From Cyanoderma ruficeps (lineage: Eukaryota > Chordata > Aves > Passeriformes > Timaliidae): DNA of 64,000 nucleotides. Below the pieces are notes generated by a model. The model made no database searches, was not told the DNA's origin, and worked only from the letters and a program-made list of their open reading frames with translations. A program made the position numbers and the translations under genes. Of this stretch, positions 49,201 through 62,134 are shown piece by piece. The stretch is taken from the NCBI GenBank assembly GCA_008694505.1, contig VZDJ01004378.1, positions 17,936,269 to 18,000,268 of the forward strand, given 5' to 3'. Position 1 is the stretch's first letter. The number at the start of each line of letters is the position of its first letter.

Positions 49201-50852
49201 ACTTAAAGGTTAACTTCTTTTCAACAGGTAACAAAATAGACTTGGAAAAAGAGAGACATGTTTCAGTGCAAGAAGCAGAAATGTAAGTCACACTTATTAC
49301 TAATAGAAACAGTCATTGCAGAGTTATGCTGGAGTAATAAACTCGTGATGCTGTTAACACAGCAGCCAGCTAGGCACTGCTGGCTTATGCCTGCCAGTTG
49401 TTGAGTGTTCTGTTAGTATCTGAGTCACAGGGTGTCCTGACTGACCAAACTGTAGCTTGAGAGTTGTTTGTGATTAAAGTCAACATTTGCAGTTTAAATC
49501 CATTTCTAGACATGAAATTTTCTTAATTTCATCTAGTGTGTTGCATCAGTCTTGGCAGTTTTAAACACATAGCTCCTTTTTTTTTTGTATTAAATAAGAA
49601 CATGTAGATTAACTGTGAAGTCAGAATAAAACCTCTTGTGATCATCCTATTCCTTCATGTAAAGTGGCTTAGAAAGATTGAATCCTTTACTACAATGAGG
49701 CTCTATATCTGCATTTCTACAGGTATGCTGAATCTGTTGGAGCAAAACATTATCACACGTCAGCTAAACAGAACAAAGGAATTGAAGAACTGTTTCTTGA
49801 CCTTTGCAAAAGTAAGTATTATGTAGTTTATTGGTAAGGAGCTTGTTCATAAAATGCTTCAGGCTTCAGAAATACTTTTCAGGCCATATAGAAAAGTTTT
49901 AGTGTAATGTACTTATTAGAACTGGCTTCATTTCAGTCTACTTCAAGCCACCTGTGTTCTGTAACAGCTCTGGAAGCTTGATGTGTGGATGCTTATGATA
50001 CTGCAAATTTATGCTGTACTTCAAAAATATCTTGGTTATTTGTTGGAGTGCTGACTGCTGTTCCACTTACCATGCATAAGTTGTAACCCAAATCAAACTT
50101 CGTCTTACTGGTCTCACCACTTGCTTCAAGTCCTCTGTTTCAACCTCTTTCAAAAAATCTTCTCAAATAATGTCAATTACAAATCATAAACTCAAAGCTT
50201 AAATGATGTAAATTTAAACAAATGGTATCAAAGATCATGATATGTGGGATGAAAATGCAACATAAGCAAATCATCCTATTAGTTGTATTTCTGTGATAAA
50301 AGAATTTAAGGAAAAGTTCTCCTGCGTTTCTGAAGAGGTAGTTGATTGGGGTTTTTTGGGGGGGATTTTTTTGGGAGGGTGGACTTTGTTTGTTTGGTTG
50401 GGTTTTTTTAACAGTGTTAATGACATGGGTGGATAAATCTAGCTTTTGAAGTTGCTAACTCCAGGAACACCTGAGGATCTCTATGGTTTCCCTTAGTTAC
50501 CAGGAGCTGCTGTATGTTGGGTGCTTTAGAAAAAAGATTTGTTATTACAGCTATACCATGTGATACCTGAGTACTTAGTTCTGCCTAACAAATAGGAGAA
50601 CCATTCTTGCTGAACTTTTGTCTCTGTGCATATAGTTCAGATAGATTAAGGTAGCAGAGTCTTAATGTAAAAATGTAGTGGAATGTCATCTAATGCACTT
50701 CTTTCTTTACAGGAATGATAGAAACTGCTCAAGTGGATGAAAGAGCAAGAGGCAATGGCTCCAGTCAGTCAGGAATAGCAAGGCGAGGTGTACAGATCAT
50801 TGACGATGAGCCACAAGTACAGAGCAGTGGAGGGTGCTGTTCTTCTGGATAA
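39945..50852 (+). CDS. RAB21: RAB21, Ras-related small GTPase, complete gene
   Basis: Join 39945-40091, 46431-46490, 46681-46788, 48394-48457, 49228-49282, 49723-49811, 50713-50852: 663 bases, 220 aa plus stop. RAB21 cycles between GDP and GTP on early endosomes and directs integrin and other cargo traffic. All GTPase motifs are intact: P-loop GEGCVGKT (22-29), switch I threonine (Thr47), DTAGQE (70-75, catalytic Gln74), NKID (128-131) and SAK (158-160). The C terminus CCSSG supplies two cysteines for geranylgeranylation. The Ala/Gly-rich N terminus is a few residues shorter than the 225-aa human protein as I recall it, and the rest is nearly identical. The start is fixed by the family N terminus and by its place in the CpG island. 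Introns are GT-AG with phases 0,0,0,1,2,1. The large first intron separates the P-loop exon from the rest. Confidence 0.98.
40092..46430 (+). other. RAB21: RAB21 intron 1
   Basis: A 6.3-kb intron. The first 150 bases are still in the CpG island. The rest is A/T-rich with one short tandem duplication (43914-43958) and no recognised gene or transposon. The ORFs at 42914-43392 are incidental. Confidence 0.75.
43914..43958. repeat. Two-copy short tandem duplication, about 23 bp
   Basis: TTGGCCTGTGGATGTAAAAT occurs twice, back to back, with a short CTC spacer. Confidence 0.88.
46431..46490 (+). CDS. RAB21: RAB21 coding exon 2
   Basis: Residues 50-69, the interswitch strands ending at the tryptophan of WDTAGQE. 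Acceptor TGCTTTCCAG, donor TGG|GTATGT. Confidence 0.96.
46681..46788 (+). CDS. RAB21: RAB21 coding exon 3
   Basis: Residues 70-105: DTAGQERF, switch II and the conserved [13 protein letters not shown] core. Confidence 0.97.
46789..48393 (+). other. RAB21: RAB21 intron 3
   Basis: A 1.6-kb intron whose one clear insertion is the tRNA-derived SINE at 46967-47090. Confidence 0.75.
46967..47090 (+). mobile_element. tRNA-Ile-derived SINE with CR1 tail (TguSINE1-like)
   Basis: The 5' half reads as a decayed tRNA-Ile: GGTTAGTTCAGTT...TTAGAGCACAGTGCTAGTAA...TGTATGGGCCA. The 3' half is a CR1-type tail: TTCATGATCTTTGTGGGTCC, CTTCCAACACAGAATA and CTGTGAT. A tRNA head fused to a CR1 3' end is the structure of CR1-mobilised avian SINEs such as zebra finch TguSINE1 (from memory). 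The B box is degraded, so it is old and probably not transcribed by Pol III. Confidence 0.85.
48394..48457 (+). CDS. RAB21: RAB21 coding exon 4
   Basis: Residues 106-126 plus the first base of Gly127: helix 3 and the strand leading into NKID. Confidence 0.96.
49228..49282 (+). CDS. RAB21: RAB21 coding exon 5
   Basis: The rest of Gly127, residues 128-144, and two bases of Met145. It carries NKID. Donor AAAT|GTAAGT. Confidence 0.95.
49723..49811 (+). CDS. RAB21: RAB21 coding exon 6
   Basis: The last base of Met145, residues 146-174 and one base of Arg175. It carries the SAK guanine-binding motif. Confidence 0.96.
49812..50712 (+). other. RAB21: RAB21 intron 6 with G/T-rich tract
   Basis: A 0.9-kb intron. 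A T/G-rich tract at about 50348-50412 includes G runs at 50348-50351, 50358-50364, 50373-50375 and 50377-50379 on the sense strand. Confidence 0.8.
50713..50852 (+). CDS. RAB21: RAB21 coding exon 7 and stop
   Basis: Residues 175-220: the hypervariable tail ending in CCSSG, with TAA at 50850-50852. Confidence 0.97.
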
Positions 50853-53800
50853 TTATAAAACTGTGCATCACTGCCCTCCCAATATGAAGACTGCCATATT
50901 CCAAGTCACACATTCTTTACCAATGGAGTAATAGAATTAACAGTATTTAAAAATAATCACATGTAACACTGCAGAGACCTTAAGTGCTAAACTAGTGGCG
51001 TCTGTGACCAGAGAATTGGCATTTTCTACAGTGGTTAACAAAGCAATTACCAATGGCCTTTTTACATATTTTTCTTTAATGAGGAATAATATGCATGTAG
51101 AAAAGACCTACTTAAAGGCTTCATTTATATTCTTTTAAATCAGATCATTATTTAATAACTTATATACATTGTTGTTGGAATGGTATACGTTTTTGCAGCT
51201 CTTTGTATTTTGTGGTAGATGGAATTGTATCACTTCTAAAATGCAAATTGATTTTTTTTTAAATTAGCAGATATCTGAATTAATATTTTTGCAGGGCCTC
51301 CACAAGCCTATAACTCAACTACTTTGATATATTCTGTTCATCTGTATGCCAAGCTGATAAAATACATTGTAAATTACATATTAAATATTTTATCTGCTTT
51401 TACAGTTGCAGGTGCAGAAATATGTACATCAGTCGTGTCAGTGATTGTGAAGTGAATAAGTCAGTGAAACATGCAAGCTTTTCATGTGCACTGTTTAATT
51501 GCTCATTCTATTCCCCTACCTGAAAACAGCTTTGTTTTGGGTGCATCCATAGCTACAGCAATTCTTCAATCCATTTCTGGCAAGCAGCAGTATTCAGAGT
51601 ATCCCCTTACTGGAAGAGAATGCTTCTGCAAACTGCTGTTTAACACTGAGGTGTTTGATTCACAGCTAGAACAGTTGGTGCATGCACATACCTTGCCTCT
51701 GCAGTTACTTTGTCCTCTCAGAAGATCCCCAGAAAGTCAAAGCAACTTTAGCCCTCATCTGTCTGGTAGCCAGTAAACCAGATGCATGGGAAACTCTTTA
51801 GCTGCTTTAATACATTTGTTTCCAAAGACAGCATTATGAACTATTCATGAGTATTTTTTTTTTCCCTGCAGGGCTTGAGTGAACAATTAATTGGCATTAA
51901 CTATCACTCCTAATTTGGAGTGATTAAATTGAAGATGTGAAATTTTCCAGATGTAGCTGTAACTTTGGGGATTCTAGGCAGAATCGAATTTATTCCCAAC
52001 TTGCTCTTTCTCCTGTACAGTGTTTTGAAAAAGCGCATTTAACTTTCAGGAGGAGGGTTTTCAGAAAAAAATGTGTAAACTACTATCACAAAAACCCACA
52101 AATGGTGGTAGCTGAAACTTCAAAATGTTTTGTGCTCTGACTTTTTTTTACTTAAGTTGTCATGCTTGGAAAAACAGTAAAGGTGATGTCTATGACAAAG
52201 TAGAATATCCTTGGCCTTCCTTTTTCTGAAAGGTAGATTTAGTATTGCATATGAATGCACTGAATGGTGTGGGTATGTTCTGATACACAAAAAAAGTAGT
52301 AGCAATGAATTAGTCTGTGTAAGAGAAGTGTGCTGTCTTCAATCTGATTTTTATTCTCTCTGAAATAATAGACGGCTTTGATACAGACTGATCCTGGTGC
52401 ATTTTCTCCTTTTTTGCCTTAACTGTGGTGTAGACACTTTTTCTTAGACTGCCATCGCTGTGCTCTTTTGATGTGTTTGTATGCATGACAGAGAAAGGTG
52501 GTCTGTTCATGGTAGAGAAGTTAAAGTTTCTTTGCTGTGCAGAGCTTTGGTGTGAATCTAAAATCTGTGATTAAATGTGTCAACATGTAGCAACACCATT
52601 AACTTTCACATATCTAACAACAGTGAGCTCTGACACAGTTGAAAACCAGATTGGTTTGATCTAACACTGGTATCTGACAGCCTTGTAAGTGTTGCAGTAT
52701 ATGAAGATATGAAGAGTGAAATTGTCAAGTCTTGATGCTCAAGGATGGAATTGTCTCAGAGTATGAGTTTCAGGTTTTTTGATTCAAATTTATTTTTTTT
52801 CCATCTCTGCAAATAAAATCCGAAACAGCCCAACTTCAACTAAACTTAGTTGAAGCAGTGTGTAGAATGTATCTTTCTGCGTGCAGCTAAAGGGTTTTTA
52901 GTGTGTTGTGTGGTAGGGGCATCCCATGTGACTTCCGGCAATTACAAAATTGACAAAGGCATGTTGATACTAGGACTTAAGTGTCTTACAGAATTAAAAT
53001 TATTACTACTAAAAACTTAGGTGGGGATAAAGAAGTCTACAATTTTGTAATACTAAAAAGGTTCTGGTTGCTATTAGTGAAATATTTAAAAAAAAATCTC
53101 AAGTTACTTTTCTTACTTAAGCTACAACACAAAAAAAACTCACTGGAAACCTTCCTGTCTAAGCTGTGGTTTGGTTTGACTTTATTTATGAAACTTAGAA
53201 CCTGTGTTTGCAGGGTATTGTTATACAACTGGACAAAAGTATAGCTTTGCAAAGTCAGAGAAGATGGTTGAAGACTAGACAGATGTGAAAATATGAGTTG
53301 TTTAGACTGATTAACATAAGACTTCAGCTATTCATTGTTAGCAGACAAAATACAACAGTTCCAGGAAAAAGCATCTTCGTCAAAGATACTGAGAATGTTC
53401 TTTGCACTTTTTACACAGAAAAGCACAAATAGCTTGATTTTCTTATGTTTGAGCAGGATCTTACTCAAGTAACCTGTGTTACTAGTATGTGGCTTGCTTT
53501 TCAAGAATGTTGAATCTTGCATTTGATCTAGATTGCCTGGTTTGTACGTCTGAAGGAGAACTGTTTTCTTGTTGCTGACTTCTGTGGCTGTAAACAAGCT
53601 ATTTCTCATTCTTTTGAGAAGTGAGAGGGAACAAGGCTCTCTGTCTTTAGAAAGTAACTCTGTTGTGGGGCAGATAGCCAGATGCCTGCTATAGCATGTG
53701 TAAATCAACATTGAGCACACTTCCTCAGGGTTTATCTTGACAGAGATTATTCACATATGTACTAAAATAAAATGGTCTTACTTTGTACAATACCTTTCTA

Positions 53801-53905
53801 AAACAACTTTTAAGTGCTTGCTCACGGTCTTGATGCTGCTACTATGAATACATGAGCTACCTATGAAACTTTATCCCTTGCTGAAATAAAATCCAACAAG
53901 CCAAA
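50853..53905 (+). other. RAB21: RAB21 3' UTR (end uncertain)
   Basis: No stop-free coding sequence of note. Candidate AATAAA signals lie at 52812-52817, 53766-53771 and 53885-53890, all far downstream, so a 2-3 kb 3' UTR is likely. Several AT-rich elements with ATTTA-like motifs are present. The ORF at 51471-51776 is inside this tail and not a gene. Confidence 0.5.
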
Positions 53906-56900
53906 GTCCAACCGCTTTAATGCAGCAGTAGGTTTCTGCTATGAGTTACTCATGGACCCTGCATACTGCACTTAGACTTTACTTCAGAAGCTATAAAAGA
54001 TGGAGTAGACTGATTCAGACAAGGACAAGCAAATTCACATGTGTAGCATTTGGAGATGACTGTAACTAGCTGCAAAGACTGGGAGAGATGGCTTTATCCA
54101 GTTAGCAGTGATCTTGCATATGACTCCAAAATAGGGGTATCCAGATGAACTGTATGGGATGGTCTCTTGAAGCAGCCTAGTAATTGAGTGTTACCTTTGT
54201 TATATTACATGCTTTTCTTCAGTGTTCACACATTGTGGACAGGTATTTTTGCATCCTACCACACTGAAAACTGCCTACAGTTCTTAAAGAACTTTGTCAT
54301 TAAATTTCTACTTTAGTTTCCAAACCAGGTGAAAAAAGCTTTGCAGGAAGGTATGAAGTTATGGAAAGTGGTTAGATCTCAAGTGGAGTTCTCCAAAAAC
54401 GTTGCATGCTGTCAGAAAAAAAAAAAAAGTTTAAATGCAGGTCTGGAATCTCCATAAGCTGAAAGCAGTTAAGTGATATGAACAGTAGAGAATGTGAATA
54501 AGAGTTGGAGCCAGCCACATCCCATTTTTCTGCTTTTAGTGGAATGAAAAGGAGAAGTGGGTTAAAAAAAGAATGTCAGAAAAACTGAGGGTGCTGGTGG
54601 TAAGCTGCTGAGTAAGGTGCTGGGTTAACCTTTTCTTTGAGTTGCTAGAGAGCCTCAGCAATGGCAGTATCTTATTCAGAACTTCTAATATCACTTCTTG
54701 GGTTGTTCTTACTTCTGTGAAATACCATTTTTTGCTTTATTAAAGAGAATGCAACTAACTTTGAACAGGCTTTCAGGCACAATACTAACCTGCTTAAAAC
54801 TTTTTATTAGAATATGCTAATTTATTTACTATTTATATTTCACTTACTCTGTTAATCTTAGTCTGCATCAAATTCTAGGATTTTTTTTTTGAGAAGTCAG
54901 AAAGTATATAATGCTATGAGGGTAACTTTTATTACAGCTGTGTCAAGGAGTTGCACATGATGACCAAGATCCTTAGCAATACTTGCTATGCAAGCTGAAC
55001 ATGGTCTCCAAACTAGCTCACTAGCTCTTAACAGTGCTGGGTACTTGCTCCTGCTACTCTTTGGAGGATTCTGCTCAACACCAGGATTTGCCTTCTTTAC
55101 AGGCAAGCCTGTACATCTTGATGTAGCTGTCTAATAAATTTAGGCTTTTCTATCAAATAACAATGTGTACACTCTTTGCTCCTGCATGTTTTGGAGCTGT
55201 CATTGGGCTCTGTATTGAGCAGAATGAGATGGAAATGATTTTGAGTGTGGTGGAGTATATGGAATGTTTCTTGTCTTGAGATGGCTTGAAAAGTGAGAGT
55301 CCATGAAAAATTCAACATTATGACAAAGTTATTCTGCCCAAGATAATAGAAAATATTTTGGCTTGGAGAAATTATTACTGTAATATGATTGAAATTATAA
55401 ATTGCTCTACTTTTAAAATGAAAACTTGTTTCAAGCTGATCTCTCTAGTCTATTTTTAAGACTTGGGTTTGCTTAACTTGGACAATGCCTTAAATTGATT
55501 GCCATGTTATACAGCCATAAACTAAACTTTGATTGTTGGGAGGAATAGCATACTTGTTCATATTCCACTGCCCAGTTTAGATCTTACATTGTGTTTTTTC
55601 AATTCCAGGGTGTTGAAAGATAGACTGAAAAAATAATTGTTTTAATCTATTTCCACTGCTTTGTGCACTCAGGCAAGTAACGTGGATATGATGCAGCTGC
55701 AGGGTCACTGTGAAAAGAGGGCTTCTCTTTCTTTTCCTGCTTCTTGGCTGCATTGATCCTTGTTGCTAAATTACTGCTACAGGAAACTGGGTGCTGTGCA
55801 AGAAAGGAAGTGCACCTTCTCTCCTTGCTTCTCTAGCTCTTCTAGACAGTGATAGGCACTACAGCAGTAATACCCAGTTTCTCTCTGTTTGATAACATTT
55901 TTTTCCTCAAGAGGAGCTTTTGTTACATCCTGACAAATTTTTTTCAGTGTATCTAGTCTCACTGATCCCTTCAAGGGATTTCAATACTTTATTGTAGGTT
56001 ATCCAAAAGATGTTTAATTTGAAAGCATGACAAGGAAGGATAATGAGTAGCAGTTTTACAGCAGTCTTCCCTAACAATTGGCCATATCCCATCTCCAAAA
56101 CAGTGAAGAGAGAATATTGAATGGTTTAATGGTGAGTCCTTGCTAGCTCTGTGTCTGACTCCTGATTCTTGGATATTGAAAGTGATTGTTAAGAAATCTC
56201 AGTTGAGAGGATGTGAGAGAGCAAGGACTACTTCCTCTTTGGATGCAGATAGTTGATATCTTGTGACAGATCCAAACTCATGTTTTTGAACTGTTGAAAC
56301 TGTTTAATTTTAGGCCCTTCAAATTAGCCATCACTCTATTCTGATAAGTCAACAAATTTGGGACGTGCAATGGAAGAGAACAAGTAGTTTCTTTTTCAGA
56401 ACAGGAAACTTAAAACTGCCTAATAAATCTTGTTTTAGTTAAAAGAGAAGAAGCATGTGAGACCTAAATCTTTAAGTGCTGTCAGTGCTATTTGATCATA
56501 CAGGCATTGTAATGATCGTCTTACTGGATTTTTCTCATCAAATAAGCTCATTAAGCTTATCAGTCTCGCTCAAATAGAAAGAAAACATTAGCAGGCAAAT
56601 CCAATGCTGAAAGGGATGCAGTGTTTTTAATGTCAGGTAGCTTAACATTGTCAAATATTGTAGGAATATTCTATCTGGCATTTATGGATAAAAGAAATTT
56701 TGTAAAAACATATTAAAAATATTTGGCAGAGGCTTCACGAATGTTAGCTTTCTCAGTGCATTTCTGCAGCTGGAGTTCTTAAATACATCTTGATATATTT
56801 TATATACCAGTGCATTTACAGGAAGATATTCCTGTGATAAATTAATGCCAAATAGTCAATCAACTATAAAAACAAGGGTTCTTCTGTCACTGGTTTATTG

Positions 56901-57596
56901 ATACCCAATATTAAAAGTGAAAATGCATGGAAATGGATCAATAGGGGAAAAAAAGGTGTACTGAAAATCAATACAGAAAGAAAACATTGTCACTTCTTAC
57001 ATTTACAGAATGTTACACAATTTGAAACTTGATGACAGTCTATAATAAAGTGGCCATGAAAGTTACTGGAAACTGGGGGCAATGTCTGAGATCACAGGTT
57101 TTTTTGTGTTACACATGTAATATTTCTGACCCCACCTGAGCATGATGTGTTAAAAGATGGCTTTAAGGTGTCAAACCGGGCTCACTGAGGTTGCTGTAAA
57201 TTATGCTAGCATATACCCCAGAGACTGTAGTGTGAGCAGCAGTTGCTGTTGAACGACATTTATGTTTAACAGTACCCTCAGGGATGCTGCCTGTATGCAG
57301 TAAAACAAATTCAAACATTGCACCAAGGCTAAGGTAGGAATTTTCTACCAACTACTACTGTGTCTGTAACCTACTGCTGTCTTGTCTATACCATGAGTGC
57401 TTATTCATGCTTCCCTAGTGCAAACTGCTGTTGGCAGGTGCTGTGGATTTGAACTGGGTGGACATTGTGAGTGAAAACAGCAAGCAACAGGAAAAGCACG
57501 CATGATGAGAGCAATTTGTGTGTTTCTGCTTTGGCTCTTGGCCCTTTCACTTGCAGTTCTAAAAAGTCAGCAACTATATCCTAATATCTTTTTGTC

Positions 57597-57745
57597 AGAA
57601 TCACTGAGATCGTCGGGTTGGAAGGGACCACAGTGGATCATCTGGTCCAGGCTCCTTGCAGGGTTGTCCCAGAGCCCATTACATGGAATTGTCCAGGCAG
57701 ATCTTTGGTATCTTTAATAAGGGAGGCTGCACAACCTCCCTTAGA
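57597..57745 (-). mobile_element. CR1 LINE 3' fragment
   Basis: Reverse complement of the CR1 3' end: AATCACTGAGATCGTCGGGT, GGAAGGGACC, GATCATCTGGTCCAGGC and TGCACAACCTCCCTTAG. The terminal repeat marks the element end near 57597. Confidence 0.88.
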
Positions 57746-60409
57746 AAAGGTGTATTTTCTAGTTGGTGAGATTTTTTTTGTTGTTGTTCAAGAAACTAAA
57801 ATCTGGAGCTTTTTAGAGTAAATGTAGTTTCTTCACAGATTTATTTGTTCCAAAATCTGTCAGCATTTCACTAAAGTGGTGAAGAGTAAGTGTACTGCTT
57901 GTAGTTAACACCCTGTGATCAGAGTCCTAGGGTGAATATTTCAAACAGCAAGAGGCAGCAGAGTATGATACACCTCTGAAGTCCATCTACTCTCCCACTG
58001 TTTTGTGACATAGAGTAATTGCAAAACAACCCTCAACTGTCAGATGTGCCCCTCCTGAAATTGGATTGAGGCTTAAAATTATTCCAATCTATTGCCTGCA
58101 CGGAATCCTTTCAGTATGTGAATACTGCAGTGCTTAGTACTATGTACACCTATTCTTTCTCAGAGACTTAGGGATTTCACCCTCTATGAGAAATTGAGTG
58201 ATCTCTGAAGTCGGTTGTGGTGGCAAATGAGCATCAGGAAGTAAACATGGACTACCCTTACCTTAAAACAATTGTTCTGTTAGTTTTCTGCTCTTTCTAG
58301 GAAATGTTGTTTGTTGCTATTATGATGTATATGTAGAAGAGATAGGGTTACAACTATTTGTCTTCCCTGCTGCATTCCTAGCTCTGGTGTGCCAGTCGGC
58401 AAACAACAGATCAGTTTCTGTTTAGTCATCACCCTCGGATAGCTTCCAGCTACTTCTGTGGAGGCTGATGCAATCACGAATTTCTCCTTGCATGACAAAT
58501 GCAGAGCATTCACGGTTAGTATCTGCTCTGCTTCTTTCATGTTTAAAACGCCCATAATTTTATGCCCCACTGAGAGAAAAAAGCTATTGTAAAGTGATGG
58601 TCAGCTACACCAACCATATTTTCTTATGTGACAACTCCTGTATGTTTCAGGTTGATTCATATTCTGGAATTGTATTGATATATTGATAAAAAAAATTCAC
58701 GTTCACAAATGTGAACTCAGTGCTGTGTTTAAGGATATACAAAATGTGACAGTGCAAATGCTTCAAGAAATCTCATCATCCAGCATACATGCCTTCATGT
58801 CTTGTTACATCTCCATGCCTTCACACTCTAAATGCAAATAAATGCTGTTGGGGTATGGCATTTCCTTCTTTTTAATATTCATCAATGTATACTTATTTTG
58901 TTTGTTCCCATTCTTGCTTAACCTTGTGGCAGAAGGCAGCCAAGCATGGAACAGTACTCTATCTGCGTGCTCTACTTGTGCAGGTTAGTAGGTTTTTTAT
59001 GTTTTCTTTGAGAAACAGGTTAGAAAGGCTATCATATCTTCATCGCCCAGTTTCTGCTTTGAGGCAGAAACAACTGGTAAGTAGAGAAGATCCTAACTGG
59101 TCCCAGAGGCTACATTTTTACTAGCAAATAAATTAGGCCAGAGTGCATAAGGAGCTCTGGCCTTGAGAGCAGATGGCACAGTGCAGTTTTAATCCAGGTG
59201 CTTTAGTCCTCTTCTGCCCTTTAAATCATATTTACACGCTGCCTGCTTGCAGGGCTGTTCCCAGCCCTGTCTGTACGTATTAGCCTGAGAAACCTTAAAT
59301 GGTATGGTCCATAATTATATAAAAGAGCAAACTAGTGGTAAAATGCAAATACTGACCGTACCCCAGGGGCTCTCTTGGTTGACCTGCATGGATGTAGCCA
59401 GAGCCTGATCTCCCTCCTGCTTCTAATTGTGGAATAGGATGGGAGGATTTTAAAAAAATCTTTTTCATGGGGAAAATAAGAGCATTTCACAGCTAAATCC
59501 TCAGATATTTCCTTTATTGTCTACAATACAATTCATGCTGAGGACCGGTACCTCTTAATATATGGGGAACTTGAAAAGCCTAGTCTGCAGTTATTTTCTG
59601 GGTGTCTTGCTACACCCAGAGTCCAGGACAGCACCCCATTTACTATCTCATTGTGATCTGTGACAAACTGGAATAGCCTAGAAAAATTGTGGGTTGCATC
59701 TGTCCATGAAAGGCTTGGAATACAACCATTTCCTATGAGGAGAAATAAAGATCAAAGGGAAAGATATTTTTGGCACTGTTTTTCTTTGTTCCTCTGCTGT
59801 GGGGTTGTTTGTATAAATTAAGCCTGTGATGGACGCACTTGACAGAATCTGCACTTGTCTTGTGTGGGCCAGGTTTTCATGTGGTTGAGCATGTGGGCAG
59901 CTGACACTTTTGAATACAGGAAAGTATCTTGGAACTCTGCTGAAATAGCTGTGTGAACAACACTAGCAGCTGCTGTAGCTTTTGGCACAGCAGTAATAGT
60001 TATGCTTGCAGCTGTGACAGCAACAGAAGCCACGGGAAAGCCAGGAACACACTGGATGCTCACTCAGTGCTGCCTGGTGTGCTGTGACTACCTTTTATGT
60101 GACAGCAGTATTAGAGCAGATGGTTAATTAAAATCCAATGAACAGTGAGCCCCCAGGCTGAAGATACCCTCCTCCTTAGATTCCCATCTGTGTAGTGTGT
60201 GAAAGGTTGGACTTTAGCATAGAGCTACAGACTGTCCCATTGTTTTTTTCAGGGGCTTATGGAGAAGGGAGAGGGACCTGCTAGCACTGTGTCAGCCTAT
60301 GGAACTTGCTGTTGCGTATCGCTCAGGTTTGTAAAGTGCAATAGTGTAATGCACCAATAATGTAGGCTGGGAAGCAGCTTTGCACAAAGGTATCCGAGTG
60401 TCAAAAACA

Positions 60410-61005
60410 GTGCACAAGTCAGTCATGAGCCAGAAAATAAAGCCATCCTGGGCTCCATCAGGAAGAGCACTGCCAGCAGGCTGAGGGGTGATGATACTTC
60501 CTCAGCTCTGGTCAGAGTCCTGGAGTGCTGGGTCTAGTGCTGGATTCCCTGGTAAAATGGAGACATTGACATCTTGGAGTGAGACCTGTGAAGGGCAGTG
60601 AAAGGCAATTAGGAGACTGGACCATCTGTCATACAAAGAGATGCTGACAGATGTGAGACTGTTCAGTCTCTAGAAGGCTCAGAGGATCTTTCAATGTCTA
60701 AAAGTAGATTAAAGAAGGCAGAGCTGGTCTCTTTAGTGGTATTCAATGATTAGAACATGACAAAATGGTCCCAAACTGAAATACAACAAGTTCCATTTAA
60801 GCATAAGAAAAACCTTGGCATTCCAAAAGCAAACAAACACTGATGAAACAGCTTGACTGAAGAGGTTGTGGTTATTCTTGAAGATTCTCTAACTTTATAA
60901 AGCCCTGAGCAATCTTTTCTGATCTGCTCTGGGCAAGAGGGTTGGTTTAAATGATCTCTGAAGATTCCTACCAACTTCAACCTTTCAGCAGTCCTTTGAT
61001 AGAGT
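60410..61005 (+). mobile_element. CR1 LINE 3' fragment, plus strand
   Basis: CR1 landmarks run in order along nearly 600 bases: CATCCTGGGCTCCATCAGGA, GTCCTGGAGTGCTGGGTC, a GGAGACTGGACCATCTGTC block, CTGTTCAGTCTCTAGAAGG, AGAGGTTGTGG and GGTTTAAATGATCTCTGAAG. It lacks an intact terminal repeat and is diverged throughout. This is the largest LINE piece in the window after the one near 12 kb. Confidence 0.85.
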
Positions 61006-62134
61006 GACCTGATAAAGAGTAATTTTGCTCCTCATCTTCAGTAACAATACACACTGTTGTCAATACACTGTTGTGCAATGATAATTTGCTAAAGAACAAG
61101 GGAGAAGGCTCAAGATGGATGTCTAGAAGATTGGGTAAGTAGCTAGAAGATGGTCATATATATCTCATGGAATGAACTGTCTGTGGGACTGAGAGTTCTC
61201 TGAAATATACCAGCCTTCATGACACTGAAGTAAATGGTGACTGGCATGCTGAGAGCAGCACAAATGGGATGCTTTATCTTTTAATTTTTTACTTAGTTGA
61301 CAGCTCCACGAAGGTCAGCTTGAGGAAAAAGTCTTTCACACAACTTGTGTGCAAACTTTACAAATAATTAGGCAAAGTCTAGCACTGAGCTGACTTGATA
61401 GAAGCAGGACCTTTGGCAGTGAGAGTGGGCAGTAATTGTCCTCAAAATGAGTAATGGCATTTGATGTTGGGCCTTGTAGAAGGGTGAGAGTGGGTAGATG
61501 AACAGGAGGAGTTAGATGAGAGGTTTAAAATAATATGGGCTGCATGAATGCCAAAAACATTCCACAGAAGTCTGGACATATCAAAATGGTATTGATCACT
61601 GTCAGCAAACAGAATGTTACAAGAAAAAATATTTAGCTGTGTGGATAGATAGGGAAAGCTATGATTTAGTGCTGTTGAACTAAAAAATGTCAGCAAGGGA
61701 GTTGGGTAAAACATGAATGATAGAGTCCAGAGAATTCTCTAAGACTAAGGCATCAAGCAAGCTGTCGGCCCTGGAGACATATGGCTATTGATATTGAAGA
61801 GAGAGACAAGTGCCAAGAGAATCTGGAGGAAAGTAAAACCATTTTGTCTGTTAGCTGCCTCCAGTGATAAAAAGAGATTTTAATTTGGATCAGAATTAAT
61901 GGCTATAGTAGAAATATAGCAATGACTCACGAGATAAATATGTATTTGCTGACACAATTTCCTACAAAGAAACAGAGACTTTGATTCAATATGCTAATGA
62001 TCAAGTCCAAGAGACAGGAGAACTAGAAATGGACAATTATGCTAGTACAGAGAGCAGACCTCAAGGAGTCCATTTTAGATTGTGGCTTGGCTAACAAAGT
62101 TGAGATGTGAGTCTCAATTTTGAGCTTCTCTGAG

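Larger units (their letters stand above)
53906..62134. other. Intergenic downstream of RAB21
   Basis: Mostly A/T-rich DNA without supportable exons. It contains two CR1 fragments (57597-57745 minus, about 60410-61005 plus). TBC1D15, next in human, is not recognised. Confidence 0.5.

Noticed and set aside
51471..51776. 101-aa plus-strand ORF
   Set aside because: It lies in the RAB21 3' UTR and has no recognisable family features.
59818..60063. 81-aa minus ORF, Ala/Val/Thr-rich
   Set aside because: Its alternating composition reflects GCT/GTT-like sequence; no start context, exon signals or homolog recognised.
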